This document shows positions 17,544 to 25,612 of a stretch of DNA of 64,000 nt, in pieces (position 1 is the stretch's first letter; each line of letters begins with the position of its first letter). Position numbers and translations under genes: made by a program. The notes below the pieces were generated by a model. That model had not been told where the DNA came from. It saw nothing but the letters and a program-made list of their open reading frames with translations, and ran no database searches. Origin of the DNA: Prevotella sp. (GTDB lineage Bacteria; Bacteroidota; Bacteroidia; Bacteroidales; Bacteroidaceae); NCBI GenBank assembly GCA_017557405.1, contig JAFYYV010000039.1, positions 1-64,000 of the forward strand, in the 5' to 3' direction.

Positions 17544-18815
17544 ATGAAAAAACATCTCATTCTATCGATTGCCGTCCTCATGGGCGCCCTGACATTCACA
17601 TCGTGCAGCGACGATGATGATGAAAAGAAAGATTCAAACTCAACCATCGTTGACAATGCCAAGTACAAGGACAAGAGCTATGGAAACGCAGCCATCGACG
17701 CTTGTGCCAACGTGGTGAGCCAATTTGAGAACGCCAACCAAATCATCGCAACCGCAAGCCTCACAAGCGAACAAGAGGACTATCTGCGCAACACGCTGAC
17801 CAACCTCGTTGACAACGTGATTGTGCCCACCTACACCGAGTTGGCCGACGATGTGGAGGATTTGGAGAAGACGTTGAATGGATTGACCGTCAACACCATC
17901 ACGCAATCGCAAATCAACACTGCCTGCAACGATTTCAAGAAGGCTCGCGAGAATTGGGAACGCTCAGAGGCTTTCTTGATGGGCGCTGCCAGCGATTTCG
18001 ATATCGACCCCACCATCGACTCTTGGCCGTTGAACCGCACGCTGTTGCTCAGCTATTTCAACAATGGAATGAACGACGAGATGCTCGAAGATGCCACTAT
18101 TCTGGGCTTCCACGCCCTTGAGTTCATCCTCTTCCGCAATGGTCAACCCCGCAAGGTATCTGAGCTTCAGGCGAACGATACTTACAAGAATTTCGAGAAG
18201 ATTTCAGGCGCTCAGGAGCTGAAGTACGCACAAACCATCTGCACCCTGCTCAAACAGCGTTGCTTCCAATTGCAAGTGGCGTGGGATGGTGGTAAGAACG
18301 CCAGCCGTCTGGCTGTTGTAAAAGCCGCAGGACTTGACTACCAGACGGAGAACGGACTCTCGTACGGAGAGAATCTCACGAGTGCTGGTATCAACAACAA
18401 GAGCACTTTCCCCACCCTGAAAGCCGCTATCGCTCAGGTGCTCTCCGATGACGAAGGCAGTTGCGCCGCCATCGCCACAGAGGTGGGGACAGCCAAGATT
18501 GCCAATCCCTTCTCAGCTGGCGACATCTCGTACGTTGAATCGCCCTACAGCTACAACTCCATCACCGACTTCCAAGACAACATCCGTTCCATCCGAAACG
18601 TGTGGTATGGAAGCACAAACGGAAAAGCAGCCAACGTCAGCTTCAACGGCTTCTTTGCCAGCGTGAACCAATCAGCCACCAACTCGACTGTGACCAAAGC
18701 ATTCGAAGATGCCATCACCAAGATTGGCATCATGCCCTCTCCTTTCGTGAAATACTGTAGCACGGTGTGGAACATCGAATTTGTTGACGACGAAGACTGG
18801 GAAGTGGAAGAATAA
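17544..18815 (+). CDS. Imelysin family lipoprotein
   Basis: A 423-residue imelysin/EfeO-M75-like protein. It begins with a lipoprotein signal (LTFTSC, lipidated Cys21) followed by an acidic linker. The family GxHxxE motif is present as GFHALE (Gly188, His190, Glu193), and the two-fold helical bundle pattern is plain. Imelysins are periplasmic or surface iron-binding proteins; the old view as peptidases is doubtful. It lies between the porin and the di-heme cytochrome on one strand with short gaps, so the three probably work as one uptake path. A hairpin separates it from the next gene. Confidence 0.92.
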   Translation: MKKHLILSIAVLMGALTFTSCSDDDDEKKDSNSTIVDNAKYKDKSYGNAAIDACANVVSQFENANQIIATASLTSEQEDYLRNTLTNLVDNVIVPTYTELADDVEDLEKTLNGLTVNTITQSQINTACNDFKKARENWERSEAFLMGAASDFDIDPTIDSWPLNRTLLLSYFNNGMNDEMLEDATILGFHALEFILFRNGQPRKVSELQANDTYKNFEKISGAQELKYAQTICTLLKQRCFQLQVAWDGGKNASRLAVVKAAGLDYQTENGLSYGENLTSAGINNKSTFPTLKAAIAQVLSDDEGSCAAIATEVGTAKIANPFSAGDISYVESPYSYNSITDFQDNIRSIRNVWYGSTNGKAANVSFNGFFASVNQSATNSTVTKAFEDAITKIGIMPSPFVKYCSTVWNIEFVDDEDWEVEE

Positions 18816-18841
18816 TCAAACATAGCACTATATCCAATAAA

Positions 18842-18880
18842 AAGCGCCTTGCTTTCCTTTTTCAGGAGCAAGACGCTTTG
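18842..18880. other. Intercistronic hairpin
   Basis: AAAGCG-C-CTTGCT and AGCAAG-A-CGCTTT form a long stem between the imelysin and di-heme genes. On plus it lacks a T tail, so it may stabilise the upstream message or reduce read-through; on minus a T run follows, but no minus gene is nearby. Confidence 0.6.
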
Positions 18881-18910
18881 ACCGTTCAATCAAAATAAAA
18901 CAAAACGATT

Positions 18911-20680
18911 ATGAAAAAGTTCAAGTATTTACCTAAGTTGATGTTCGTGGGAGCATTTGCCATTCCCGTGCTGACAGCTTGTTCCGACAAAGATGAAGTG
19001 GAAGACCTCGGTTCACTTGTCCCACAGGAAGAGGTATTCGGCAAAGCCAACGATGTGTTCAGCGCCGACGAATGGTATCCTGGAGGCCAACTGGGAACAA
19101 CCGAGAAAGCCAGCTATTCGGCGGCTGCTCCTGCCGTCATGAACATTGCGGGGATGGAGGAAGACTTCAACACAGGTGAGGATTTCTTCGAGCATCTCTA
19201 CACGTTCGAACAAGCTCCACGCAAAGGGCTCGGTCCTGCATGGGTGCGCAACAGCTGTATCGCCTGCCACCCCAGCTACGGACACGGAAAGCGGCAGACG
19301 GAATACAAAGCCAACACCATCGGCAACGGCTACCTGCTCGTGATCTACCATCCCGACAATAACGCCTACATCTCCGAGGTGACTGGTATGCCACAAACAC
19401 AAGCTATGTCGCCCTTCAAAGCGCCTATCAACGAAGACCAAATCCAAATAGAATGGAAGAACGTGACCGCGATGGAAAGCGGGCTTCCCATGAAATTCGA
19501 AGATGGTGAAAGCTATTCGTTGATCTATCCCGAAGTGAGAATCCCACAGACTGCATTCAACACCAATCCAAAGCCTGAGAACTACGAAGTGCGTCTGGAG
19601 TCGACCATCGGCATCTATGGCACCGGTTTGCTCGATGCACTCAACGATGAAGACATCGAAGCACAATGGGCGGCTGAAGCACCCTACGTGGAATTGAATC
19701 CCGCGATGTGGGACAAAGAGACTAACAGATTCAAAGCAAGTGCCTACTATTCAGCACCTTATAACGACACGGGAAAGTTTCATGGCGACCACGGTCCTTT
19801 GAAGCGATTCACCTATGCGATGACTCGTGGAACCCTGCAAGACGGAGCTGGAGCCAACGCCATCTGGAACATCACCAACGTCACCCGCTCCGACCGCCAT
19901 TGGCTCTACACGACTTCCGCATGGGCAAAAGCACAAAGCGAAGACAACGAAGTCATCGACTACATCAAGCGACATGGACAGTCAGAGGCCAACATCCTTC
20001 ACCCCTATTATGCCGATGGAACCAACGAGGGCATCTCCAATCGCATCTACGAGATATTGAACACGCCATCGGTCGCCTACAAGAGCACCTTTGAACAATA
20101 TCTTCTCAACGGAGCACCCTACAACGGCAAGGAGGAAATGAGCAACAAGCAGTATTACCAATTCATGGTGTGGCATCGCGGACTTGCCGTTCCTGCCGCC
20201 CGCAACCTGAACAGAGCCGAGGTGAAGCGCGGAAAGACGCTCTTCATGCAAATGGGATGCGCACAATGCCACCGTCCTTCGTGGACAACCGGCAACGACA
20301 ACATGTGGGTTGACGCCAGCATCAAAGCCTACGCAGATGCCAACGGATTGGCGAAAGACGGCGACTACACCAAACTTTTGCCCAAGTTCCCGAAACAAAC
20401 CATCTGGCCTTACACCGACATGGTGCAACATCGCCTCTTCATGGTCAACGACATTCGCACAGGATGGTGCCGCACAACTCCTCTCTGGGGACGTGGTCTT
20501 TCAAGGCAACTCACTGGAGCCGACGACCGTCTGCACGACTGCCGCGCACGCACCATCATCGAAGCCATCATGTGGCACGGCTACTCCAAGAAGAGCGATG
20601 CCTACCGAGCCACCGAGAAGTTCTACAAGCTTCCCAAAGCCGATCGTGATGCTGTCGTGAAATTCATTGAAGCGATTTAG
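18911..20680 (+). CDS. Di-heme oxidoreductase lipoprotein (DUF1111 type)
   Basis: A 589-residue lipoprotein (LTAC, lipidated Cys24) of the di-heme oxidoredictase/DUF1111 family, distantly related to MauG and cytochrome c peroxidases. Two c-type heme sites are visible: C116-x2-C119-H120 (CIACH) and C450-x2-C453-H454 (CAQCH). Other family features are VRNSCIACHPSYGHG and GRGLSRQLTGADDRLHDCRA near the end. It is the third gene of the porin-imelysin cluster. A role in periplasmic electron transfer, perhaps changing the iron redox state for the imelysin, is inferred from context only. Confidence 0.9.
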   Translation: MKKFKYLPKLMFVGAFAIPVLTACSDKDEVEDLGSLVPQEEVFGKANDVFSADEWYPGGQLGTTEKASYSAAAPAVMNIAGMEEDFNTGEDFFEHLYTFEQAPRKGLGPAWVRNSCIACHPSYGHGKRQTEYKANTIGNGYLLVIYHPDNNAYISEVTGMPQTQAMSPFKAPINEDQIQIEWKNVTAMESGLPMKFEDGESYSLIYPEVRIPQTAFNTNPKPENYEVRLESTIGIYGTGLLDALNDEDIEAQWAAEAPYVELNPAMWDKETNRFKASAYYSAPYNDTGKFHGDHGPLKRFTYAMTRGTLQDGAGANAIWNITNVTRSDRHWLYTTSAWAKAQSEDNEVIDYIKRHGQSEANILHPYYADGTNEGISNRIYEILNTPSVAYKSTFEQYLLNGAPYNGKEEMSNKQYYQFMVWHRGLAVPAARNLNRAEVKRGKTLFMQMGCAQCHRPSWTTGNDNMWVDASIKAYADANGLAKDGDYTKLLPKFPKQTIWPYTDMVQHRLFMVNDIRTGWCRTTPLWGRGLSRQLTGADDRLHDCRARTIIEAIMWHGYSKKSDAYRATEKFYKLPKADRDAVVKFIEAI

Positions 20681-20704
20681 GAAGAATCCGTTCAGTCGGA
20701 GCAT

Positions 20705-20744
20705 ATAAAAAACAGGTGTCTATTTGTCCCAATTGTCACACGTC
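20705..20744 (+). repeat. 40-bp dispersed element, copy 1
   Basis: Contains a run of A, then GTGTCTATTTGTCCCAATTG and TCACACGTC. Its closest relative is copy 4 (22510-22550) in the opposite orientation. Each copy has the half-unit ATTGTC twice, ten bases apart. Confidence 0.75.
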
Positions 20745-20800
20745 TTGCAACCATTCAACTTTTCCAGGGTAGTACAAGGCAGCGCATACAGTTTTCTGCT

Positions 20801-20840
20801 CTGTGACAATTGTGACAATTAGACAGTCGTTTTTTACACG
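20801..20840 (-). repeat. 40-bp dispersed element, copy 2 (inverted)
   Basis: Opposite orientation to copy 1: TGTGACAATTGTGACAATTA, then GACAGTCGTTTTTTACACG. With copy 1 it could form a large hairpin around a 56-base loop downstream of the di-heme gene. Confidence 0.75.
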
Positions 20841-21080
20841 GTCGGAAATCATTGAACATGGAACATGGAACATTGAACATGATTGATGCTTTTTCAAGTA
20901 GCATTTTTTCCAGCCAAAAATAGAGATAGAAACATCTAAATCTATCTATATATCTATATAAATGTATATATATAATATAATATATATGTTAATATATATA
21001 TAATTATTATTAATTATTATTAATTAATTATTGTAACTTGTTGATAATCAACTCTATGCGCGAATAACTCAAAATTGGGG

Positions 21081-21120
21081 CACGCAAAAAAGGGGTGTCT
21101 AATTGTCCCAATTGTCACAA
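21081..21120 (+). repeat. 40-bp dispersed element, copy 3
   Basis: Same core GTGTCTAATTGTCCCAATTG then TCACAAG, preceded by an A run. It lies about 160 bases beyond the end of nspC. Confidence 0.75.
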
Positions 21121-21166
21121 GCTCGCGAATGGTGCTGAAAATGAGGCATTTGGGCTGATGCAGAAA

Positions 21167-21275
21167 AGCACTATTTTGAGGTTAAAAGCCACAAATAAGG
21201 CGGCTAAAGGCCATATTTGATGCGCTTAGATGCCAATTCTGACGCACTCAGAAACCACACCTGACACACGCTCAA
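21167..21275. repeat. 22-bp tandem repeat array, locus C
   Basis: Four full units (21188-21209, 21210-21231, 21232-21253, 21254-21275) and a shortened one before them. Units are diverged in sequence but keep the exact 22-base period, a GCCA start and a TGA...TCA/TTA core. The array ends seven bases before the nspC stop. Confidence 0.7.
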
Positions 21276-21281
21276 AAGGCG

Positions 21282-22466
21282 TCAATCCATGCGGTCGCGA
21301 TAGTCCTCGTAGGTGTACTCGCGAAGCATTTCCAGCTCTCCATCGCTATGCACGAGGCCGATGGCAGGATGACCGATGCCGTTGAACATGGTGGTCTTCA
21401 CGGTGGTATAATGGAGCATGTCCTCAAAGATGATGTTCTCGCCGATTTGCAACTCGTGGTCAAAACGCCAATAACCCATGAAATCGCCCGAAAGACAACT
21501 ATTGCCACCGATGCGGTAGAGAGAGCCCCCACCTTGGGTGTTGGATGTTGGATGTTGGCTGTTGGTGGTTACTTCCTCAGCACCTCGAATAGCGGGCATG
21601 TAGGGCATTTCGAGGCAATCGGGCATGTGGCAAGTGAAGCTGACGTTGACAATAGCGGTACGTATGTCTTTGTCCTCGACCACATCCACCACCTGAGCCA
21701 CCAGAGGGCCTGTCTGCCAGCCGAAAGCGCTGCCAGGCTCCAATATCACCTTCAACCAAGGATAGCGCTCGTGGAAGCCTTTCAGGAGGCTTATGAGCAA
21801 CGGAACATCATAGTCGCGACGCGTCATCAGATGGCCACCTCCGAAGTTAATCCATTTGAGTTGCTTGAACCAAGGAGCGAATTTCTCCTCGATGTGCTCA
21901 AGGGTGCGTTCGAACACATCTGCCCCACTCTCGCAATGGCAATGGCAATGGAAGCCCTCAATATCTGCGGGCAACGTCGGTGGCATCTTGTCGGCCGACA
22001 CGCCAAAACGTGTTCCTGGGGCGCAAGGATTGTAGAGTTCGGTCTCCACCTCCGAGTACTCAGGATTCACACGAACGCCGAAACTCAGCGCGGGATTAGC
22101 CTTCCGAGCCGCTTCGCGATGGCGTTGGTACTGGCTGAAGGAATTGAAAGTGAGATGGCTCGACATACGTGCGATTTCAGCCATTTCATCATCGGTGTAA
22201 GCGGGTGAATAGGTATGGGCAGGACTTCCGAACTCCTCGTACGCCAGACGCGCCTCAAAGAGAGAACTGGCGGTCGTAGAGTGGATGTACTCGCGGAAGA
22301 TGGGGAATGTCTTCCACAGGGCGTATGCCTTGAAGGCGAGGATGATCTCCACGCCAGCCTCTTCGGCCACTCGGCTGATGAGCGACAGATTGCGCCGCAA
22401 GCGGTCTTCCTCCAGCAGGTAGGTAGGCCGATGAAGTTGCTCGAAAGTCTCAGTATTTATCTTCAC
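21282..22466 (-). CDS. nspC: Carboxynorspermidine decarboxylase
   Basis: NspC, a PLP enzyme of the alanine-racemase-fold group, converts carboxy(nor)spermidine to (nor)spermidine. PLP Lys is in ILAFKAYALWKTFP; other family stretches are GFHCHCHCESGADVF, WINFGGGHLM, ILEPGSAFGWQTG and the CLSGDFMGYW active-site Cys region. From the GTG at 22466 it has 394 residues; a longer frame to a TTG at 22529 would read into a dispersed repeat and is doubtful. Between GAEE and YRIGG lies a low-complexity insert (about 13 residues, NSQHPTSNTQGGG) encoded by decamer-type repeat DNA. The usual partner, carboxyspermidine dehydrogenase, is not in the window. Confidence 0.93.
   Translation of the reverse strand: MKINTETFEQLHRPTYLLEEDRLRRNLSLISRVAEEAGVEIILAFKAYALWKTFPIFREYIHSTTASSLFEARLAYEEFGSPAHTYSPAYTDDEMAEIARMSSHLTFNSFSQYQRHREAARKANPALSFGVRVNPEYSEVETELYNPCAPGTRFGVSADKMPPTLPADIEGFHCHCHCESGADVFERTLEHIEEKFAPWFKQLKWINFGGGHLMTRRDYDVPLLISLLKGFHERYPWLKVILEPGSAFGWQTGPLVAQVVDVVEDKDIRTAIVNVSFTCHMPDCLEMPYMPAIRGAEEVTTNSQHPTSNTQGGGSLYRIGGNSCLSGDFMGYWRFDHELQIGENIIFEDMLHYTTVKTTMFNGIGHPAIGLVHSDGELEMLREYTYEDYRDRMD
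21528..21570. repeat. In-frame decamer-repeat insertion inside nspC
   Basis: The DNA reads TTGGATG three times with small changes (TTGGATGTTGGATGTTGGCT) and encodes NSQHPTSNTQ. Flanking protein sequence matches the NspC family on both sides, so the insertion kept the frame. Confidence 0.6.
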
Positions 22467-22509
22467 AATCTTGTTTGTTGGGTAATAGGTATAATGGTGG
22501 TTTTGTTTG

Positions 22510-22550
22510 ACGTGTGACAATTGGGACAATTAGACAGTTGTTTTTTACAC
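22510..22550 (-). repeat. 40-bp dispersed element, copy 4 (inverted)
   Basis: GTGTGACAATTGGGACAATT followed by AGACAGTTGTTTTTTACAC, the inverse of copies 1 and 3. It lies between the nspC and alpha-galactosidase genes and supplies the doubtful TTG start of nspC. Confidence 0.8.
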
Positions 22551-22555
22551 GCTTC

Positions 22556-24754
22556 TCATTCAGCTTCCAGATAGAGTACACGACTCGACCAGTTGGTCTT
22601 CTTACCCCAATCCACATCGTGCGTGTAGGGCATTTCCAAGCCGTGGTTCATCAAGTAGGCACCGCTGTACGAGTGACCTTCCACGTCGAGCGGACGGTTG
22701 TCAATGCGGTTGAGTTCGTGCACCTTGTACATGCGATGGGCATCAAGACCCGCCATTTTCACACGGGGCAGATGTTCGTTTTGGAACTGCTCGGTCTTCC
22801 ACCAATAGAAGACGGCTTTGTCTTTCGCCTCAGCGACGTACATCAGCGAGGCAAGACCCTTATGCTCATAGGGCGAGAGCAGGCGGTAGATGTCGCCAAA
22901 CTGCACCACAGGGCGTATTTGCTTGTATTCGGCAATCGCCTTGCGACACAATTCCTTCTCCTCGTCGGTCATGTTCTTGGGCTGTATCTCCATTCCCAAA
23001 CGGCCACTCATAGCCACATCGATGCGCATCTTGAGCGATGTGGTGCGATAGACGGTGTGGTTGGGGGCAGCCGAGATGTGGGAGGCCATCGCAATGGCAG
23101 GGAAGAAATAGCTGGTTCCCCATTGCATGTAGATGCGCTGGAGGGCGTCAGTGTTATCGCTCACCCAGAACTCATCGAAGTAAGGGAGCACACCCCAGTT
23201 GGCCCTGCCGCCACCGCTGGCACAAGCCTGGATGGTCAGGTCGGGATATTTGGCTCGCACACGCTGACACACCTTCTCGAAACCACGATGATATTCGATG
23301 TAGAGATGGCTCTGGTCCTGAGCGGGCAGATATTGCGAACCGTGGTTCATGACAGCCATGTTGGCGTCCCACTTGATGTAGTCGATTTCAGGATATTGCG
23401 TCATGAGGTTGTCAACCACGCTGAAAACAAAGTCCTGCACCTTTGGATTGCTCATGTCGAGCACCAGTTGGGTGCCTCCACGTCCCAACACCGCATCGCG
23501 CTTGGGAGCCTTCAACACCCAATCGGGATGTTTCTCGTAGAGTTCGCTCACAGAATTGGTCATCTCGGGTTCAATCCAGATGCCGAACTTCACACCATTC
23601 TTCTTGGCATCGCGCAACAGACCTTCGATACCATCAGGCAATTTCCCTTTGTCGACCACCCAGTCGCCAAGGCTTGAGTTGTCGGTCTTGCGGGGATATT
23701 TGTCGCCAAACCAACCATCGTCCATCACGAAAAGCTCGCCACCCATCTGGGCGATGTCGTTCATCATCTGGTCCATCCCCTTCTGGTTGATATCGAAATA
23801 AACGCCCTCCCACGAGTTGAGCAGAATCTTGCGCTCGGTGGTTCCATGCGCCAACTTGTAGAGTCGCCCCCACTTGTGGAAATTGCGCGAGGCACCGCTC
23901 AATCCCTCTTTCGAGAAAGTCAATGCCAAGGCGGGTGTCGTGAATCGCTCACCTTTCTTCAGATGGAATTCGGAATTGTCTTCGTTGATGCCCGCAAAGA
24001 AATAATGGTAATCAGTGTCATCGGTCTCAATCTTCAATCGGAAGTTGCCCGAATAGCAGAGGGCGGCTCCGATGACATCGCCCGCATTCTCGCGTGGTTT
24101 GCCATCGAGCGAAAGCATCACCTCGGCATGATCGGTGTGTGAGTTGCGCACACCATCCTTGTTCTTGATAATCAGTTGTCCTGGCTCCAACGGCTCTTCG
24201 GTGAGCCTTCCTTCGTTCGCCCACGAGCCCCACAGGTGGGAAGCCCAAACATCACCTCGGCGGATGGGCAGGCAACCCGATGCAAAGGTGGTGAGCGTAA
24301 CGGTTCCTTTCTCGTTGTTTACAATCTCCGTCCATGTCTCTATCATGTCCACATCGTTGTAGGCACGGTATTTCACATCGACATTGATGGGATATTGTGG
24401 GTCTTTCAGATGGATGGTGGTCACGGTGGCAGTGGGCTCTGAAGCCTTCTCCACACCCGTTGCAACCAGTTCGGTCGACATGTTTCCATCCACATGGCGC
24501 ATAGCGAAAGCGGCCTCCTTGGGAGCATTCTGCCCATAGGCGGGATAAACGTCCATCATACCGCCACGCGGCCATTGGAAATGACTCAAATCGGCTTCGC
24601 TAAGTCGGCTTCCGAAATAGATATACGAGGGGTGCTTGCCATTGTTCACCTCCACCACAAGCGTCATTTTTTTCGTTTGGATGTTCACGAGGTCGGCCAA
24701 GGCATACGTAGCCGATGACAGCAATAGTGCCATCAAGAATGATTTCTTCATCAT
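22556..24754 (-). CDS. Alpha-galactosidase, GH36
   Basis: A secreted GH36 alpha-galactosidase of 732 residues from the ATG at 24754 (another ATG follows at 24751); the frame further up lacks a signal peptide. After the signal peptide (ALLLSSATYALA) comes the N-terminal beta-sandwich, then the barrel with LLNSWEGVYFDI, DDGWFGDKYPR, IDYIKWDANMAVMNHGS (nucleophile Asp463) and CASGGGRANWG followed by WVSDNTDALQR (acid/base Asp533). It releases alpha-galactose from oligosaccharides such as raffinose or melibiose in the periplasm. It follows the 24780-25457 gene by 25 bases and may share its transcript. No SusC/D pair is near. Confidence 0.95.
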   Translation of the reverse strand: MMKKSFLMALLLSSATYALADLVNIQTKKMTLVVEVNNGKHPSYIYFGSRLSEADLSHFQWPRGGMMDVYPAYGQNAPKEAAFAMRHVDGNMSTELVATGVEKASEPTATVTTIHLKDPQYPINVDVKYRAYNDVDMIETWTEIVNNEKGTVTLTTFASGCLPIRRGDVWASHLWGSWANEGRLTEEPLEPGQLIIKNKDGVRNSHTDHAEVMLSLDGKPRENAGDVIGAALCYSGNFRLKIETDDTDYHYFFAGINEDNSEFHLKKGERFTTPALALTFSKEGLSGASRNFHKWGRLYKLAHGTTERKILLNSWEGVYFDINQKGMDQMMNDIAQMGGELFVMDDGWFGDKYPRKTDNSSLGDWVVDKGKLPDGIEGLLRDAKKNGVKFGIWIEPEMTNSVSELYEKHPDWVLKAPKRDAVLGRGGTQLVLDMSNPKVQDFVFSVVDNLMTQYPEIDYIKWDANMAVMNHGSQYLPAQDQSHLYIEYHRGFEKVCQRVRAKYPDLTIQACASGGGRANWGVLPYFDEFWVSDNTDALQRIYMQWGTSYFFPAIAMASHISAAPNHTVYRTTSLKMRIDVAMSGRLGMEIQPKNMTDEEKELCRKAIAEYKQIRPVVQFGDIYRLLSPYEHKGLASLMYVAEAKDKAVFYWWKTEQFQNEHLPRVKMAGLDAHRMYKVHELNRIDNRPLDVEGHSYSGAYLMNHGLEMPYTHDVDWGKKTNWSSRVLYLEAE

Positions 24755-24779
24755 CGATTGTTTATGTGTTGTTAGGTTG

Positions 24780-25457
24780 TTATTGCCCAAGGAAGGTGCC
24801 ATCGTTCTGCAGATAACCCTTCATGTGCCCTTTGGTGGCCTCGAAATAAGGAGGCTCGTCACGAAGCGAGATGTCGTCGTAGAGGAAATCGGCCACAACG
24901 GTATCGTGATAGTCGGGCATCACAAGCCCCATCTTTCCGTTCTTCTGGGCGATGATGGGCATCTGCTTCAAGTCGTCGACATAGACATAGCTGGTGCGCA
25001 GGAAGTCGTAGGACGGCGACAGCAGCACACGTCCCTGATGGTCCTTGATGCCGAACTTGCCATCTTGCTCGAACACCTCGTGGAACTGGATGTATTTCTC
25101 CTTGATTCGATTCAGATAATAAACCATCCTCCGCTTGTCGTTCACCAACTTCAACAGGTAGCTGAACGTATCGCAATAGTTGGCCATCGCACGGGCAAGT
25201 ACAATCTTGAAATCCAGCCCCGAAATGGCCTTGCGGTTCAAGTCGATATAGCGTGCGATAGCCTCTTCGCGTTGGGGAATGGTGAGTGTAGAGAGTTGCT
25301 CCTCGAATCTCAACATCATCTGCTTGCTGCCGTGCATAGCCTTGATGTAGCGATGAATCTGGCGTCCCATCTCATCACAGACAAACTTGTCTATCTGCCG
25401 CTCTTCAATAGGGTCGACATATTCCGCATCAAAGTTCTCCAAAGTTATCTGTTTCAT
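24780..25457 (-). CDS. WG-repeat-like hypothetical protein
   Basis: A 225-residue protein without signal peptide or membrane segment. Residues 1-125 are helical and charged. From about residue 125 there are two or three WG-like beta repeats (DGKFGIKDHQGRVLLSPSYD and NGKMGLVMPDYHDTVVADF). WG repeats are common in uncharacterised Bacteroidetes proteins. The ATG at 25457 follows AAAGGAAATATC, the same spacing as nrdD, which decides the start. It may be co-transcribed with the alpha-galactosidase; no function can be assigned. Confidence 0.75.
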   Translation of the reverse strand: MKQITLENFDAEYVDPIEERQIDKFVCDEMGRQIHRYIKAMHGSKQMMLRFEEQLSTLTIPQREEAIARYIDLNRKAISGLDFKIVLARAMANYCDTFSYLLKLVNDKRRMVYYLNRIKEKYIQFHEVFEQDGKFGIKDHQGRVLLSPSYDFLRTSYVYVDDLKQMPIIAQKNGKMGLVMPDYHDTVVADFLYDDISLRDEPPYFEATKGHMKGYLQNDGTFLGQ

Positions 25458-25561
25458 GATATTTCCTTTCTTTTTCCGCAAAATTACCAATTATCTTCGA
25501 GAAAAGAGAAAGGAGTGTTGATTTTTTCTCAAATGACCGTTAAAAAAAACTAACAAAACAT

Positions 25562-25592
25562 TTTGTCGTCTACGAAATAAAGTGTAATTTTG
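25562..25592 (+). promoter_or_regulatory. Promoter of the GH25 lysozyme gene
   Basis: TTTG (25562-25565), 19 bases, TAATTTTG (25585-25592), 20 bases before the start at 25613: a full consensus match. Confidence 0.7.
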
Positions 25593-25612
25593 AATGCCGA
25601 ATCAAAGAGAAG

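Larger units (their letters stand above)
20681..21166. other. Gene-free stretch with AT tract and repeat copies
   Basis: No gene is supported. It holds three copies of a roughly 40-bp dispersed element (20705-20744, 20801-20840, 21081-21120), an imperfect decamer run of GAACATG type (about 20856-20882), and about 110 bases of almost pure A/T (about 20935-21045) made of TATATA and TAATTATTAT runs. A 22-bp array follows at 21167. Confidence 0.6.

Noticed and set aside
20930-21060. Replication origin suggested by the AT tract
   Set aside because: No DnaA boxes (TTATCCACA type) and no dnaA, dnaN or parAB nearby; the AT run alone is not evidence.
22514-23677. 387-residue plus-strand frame opposite the alpha-galactosidase
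   Set aside because: Antisense shadow of a clear GH36 gene, without start signals or family features.
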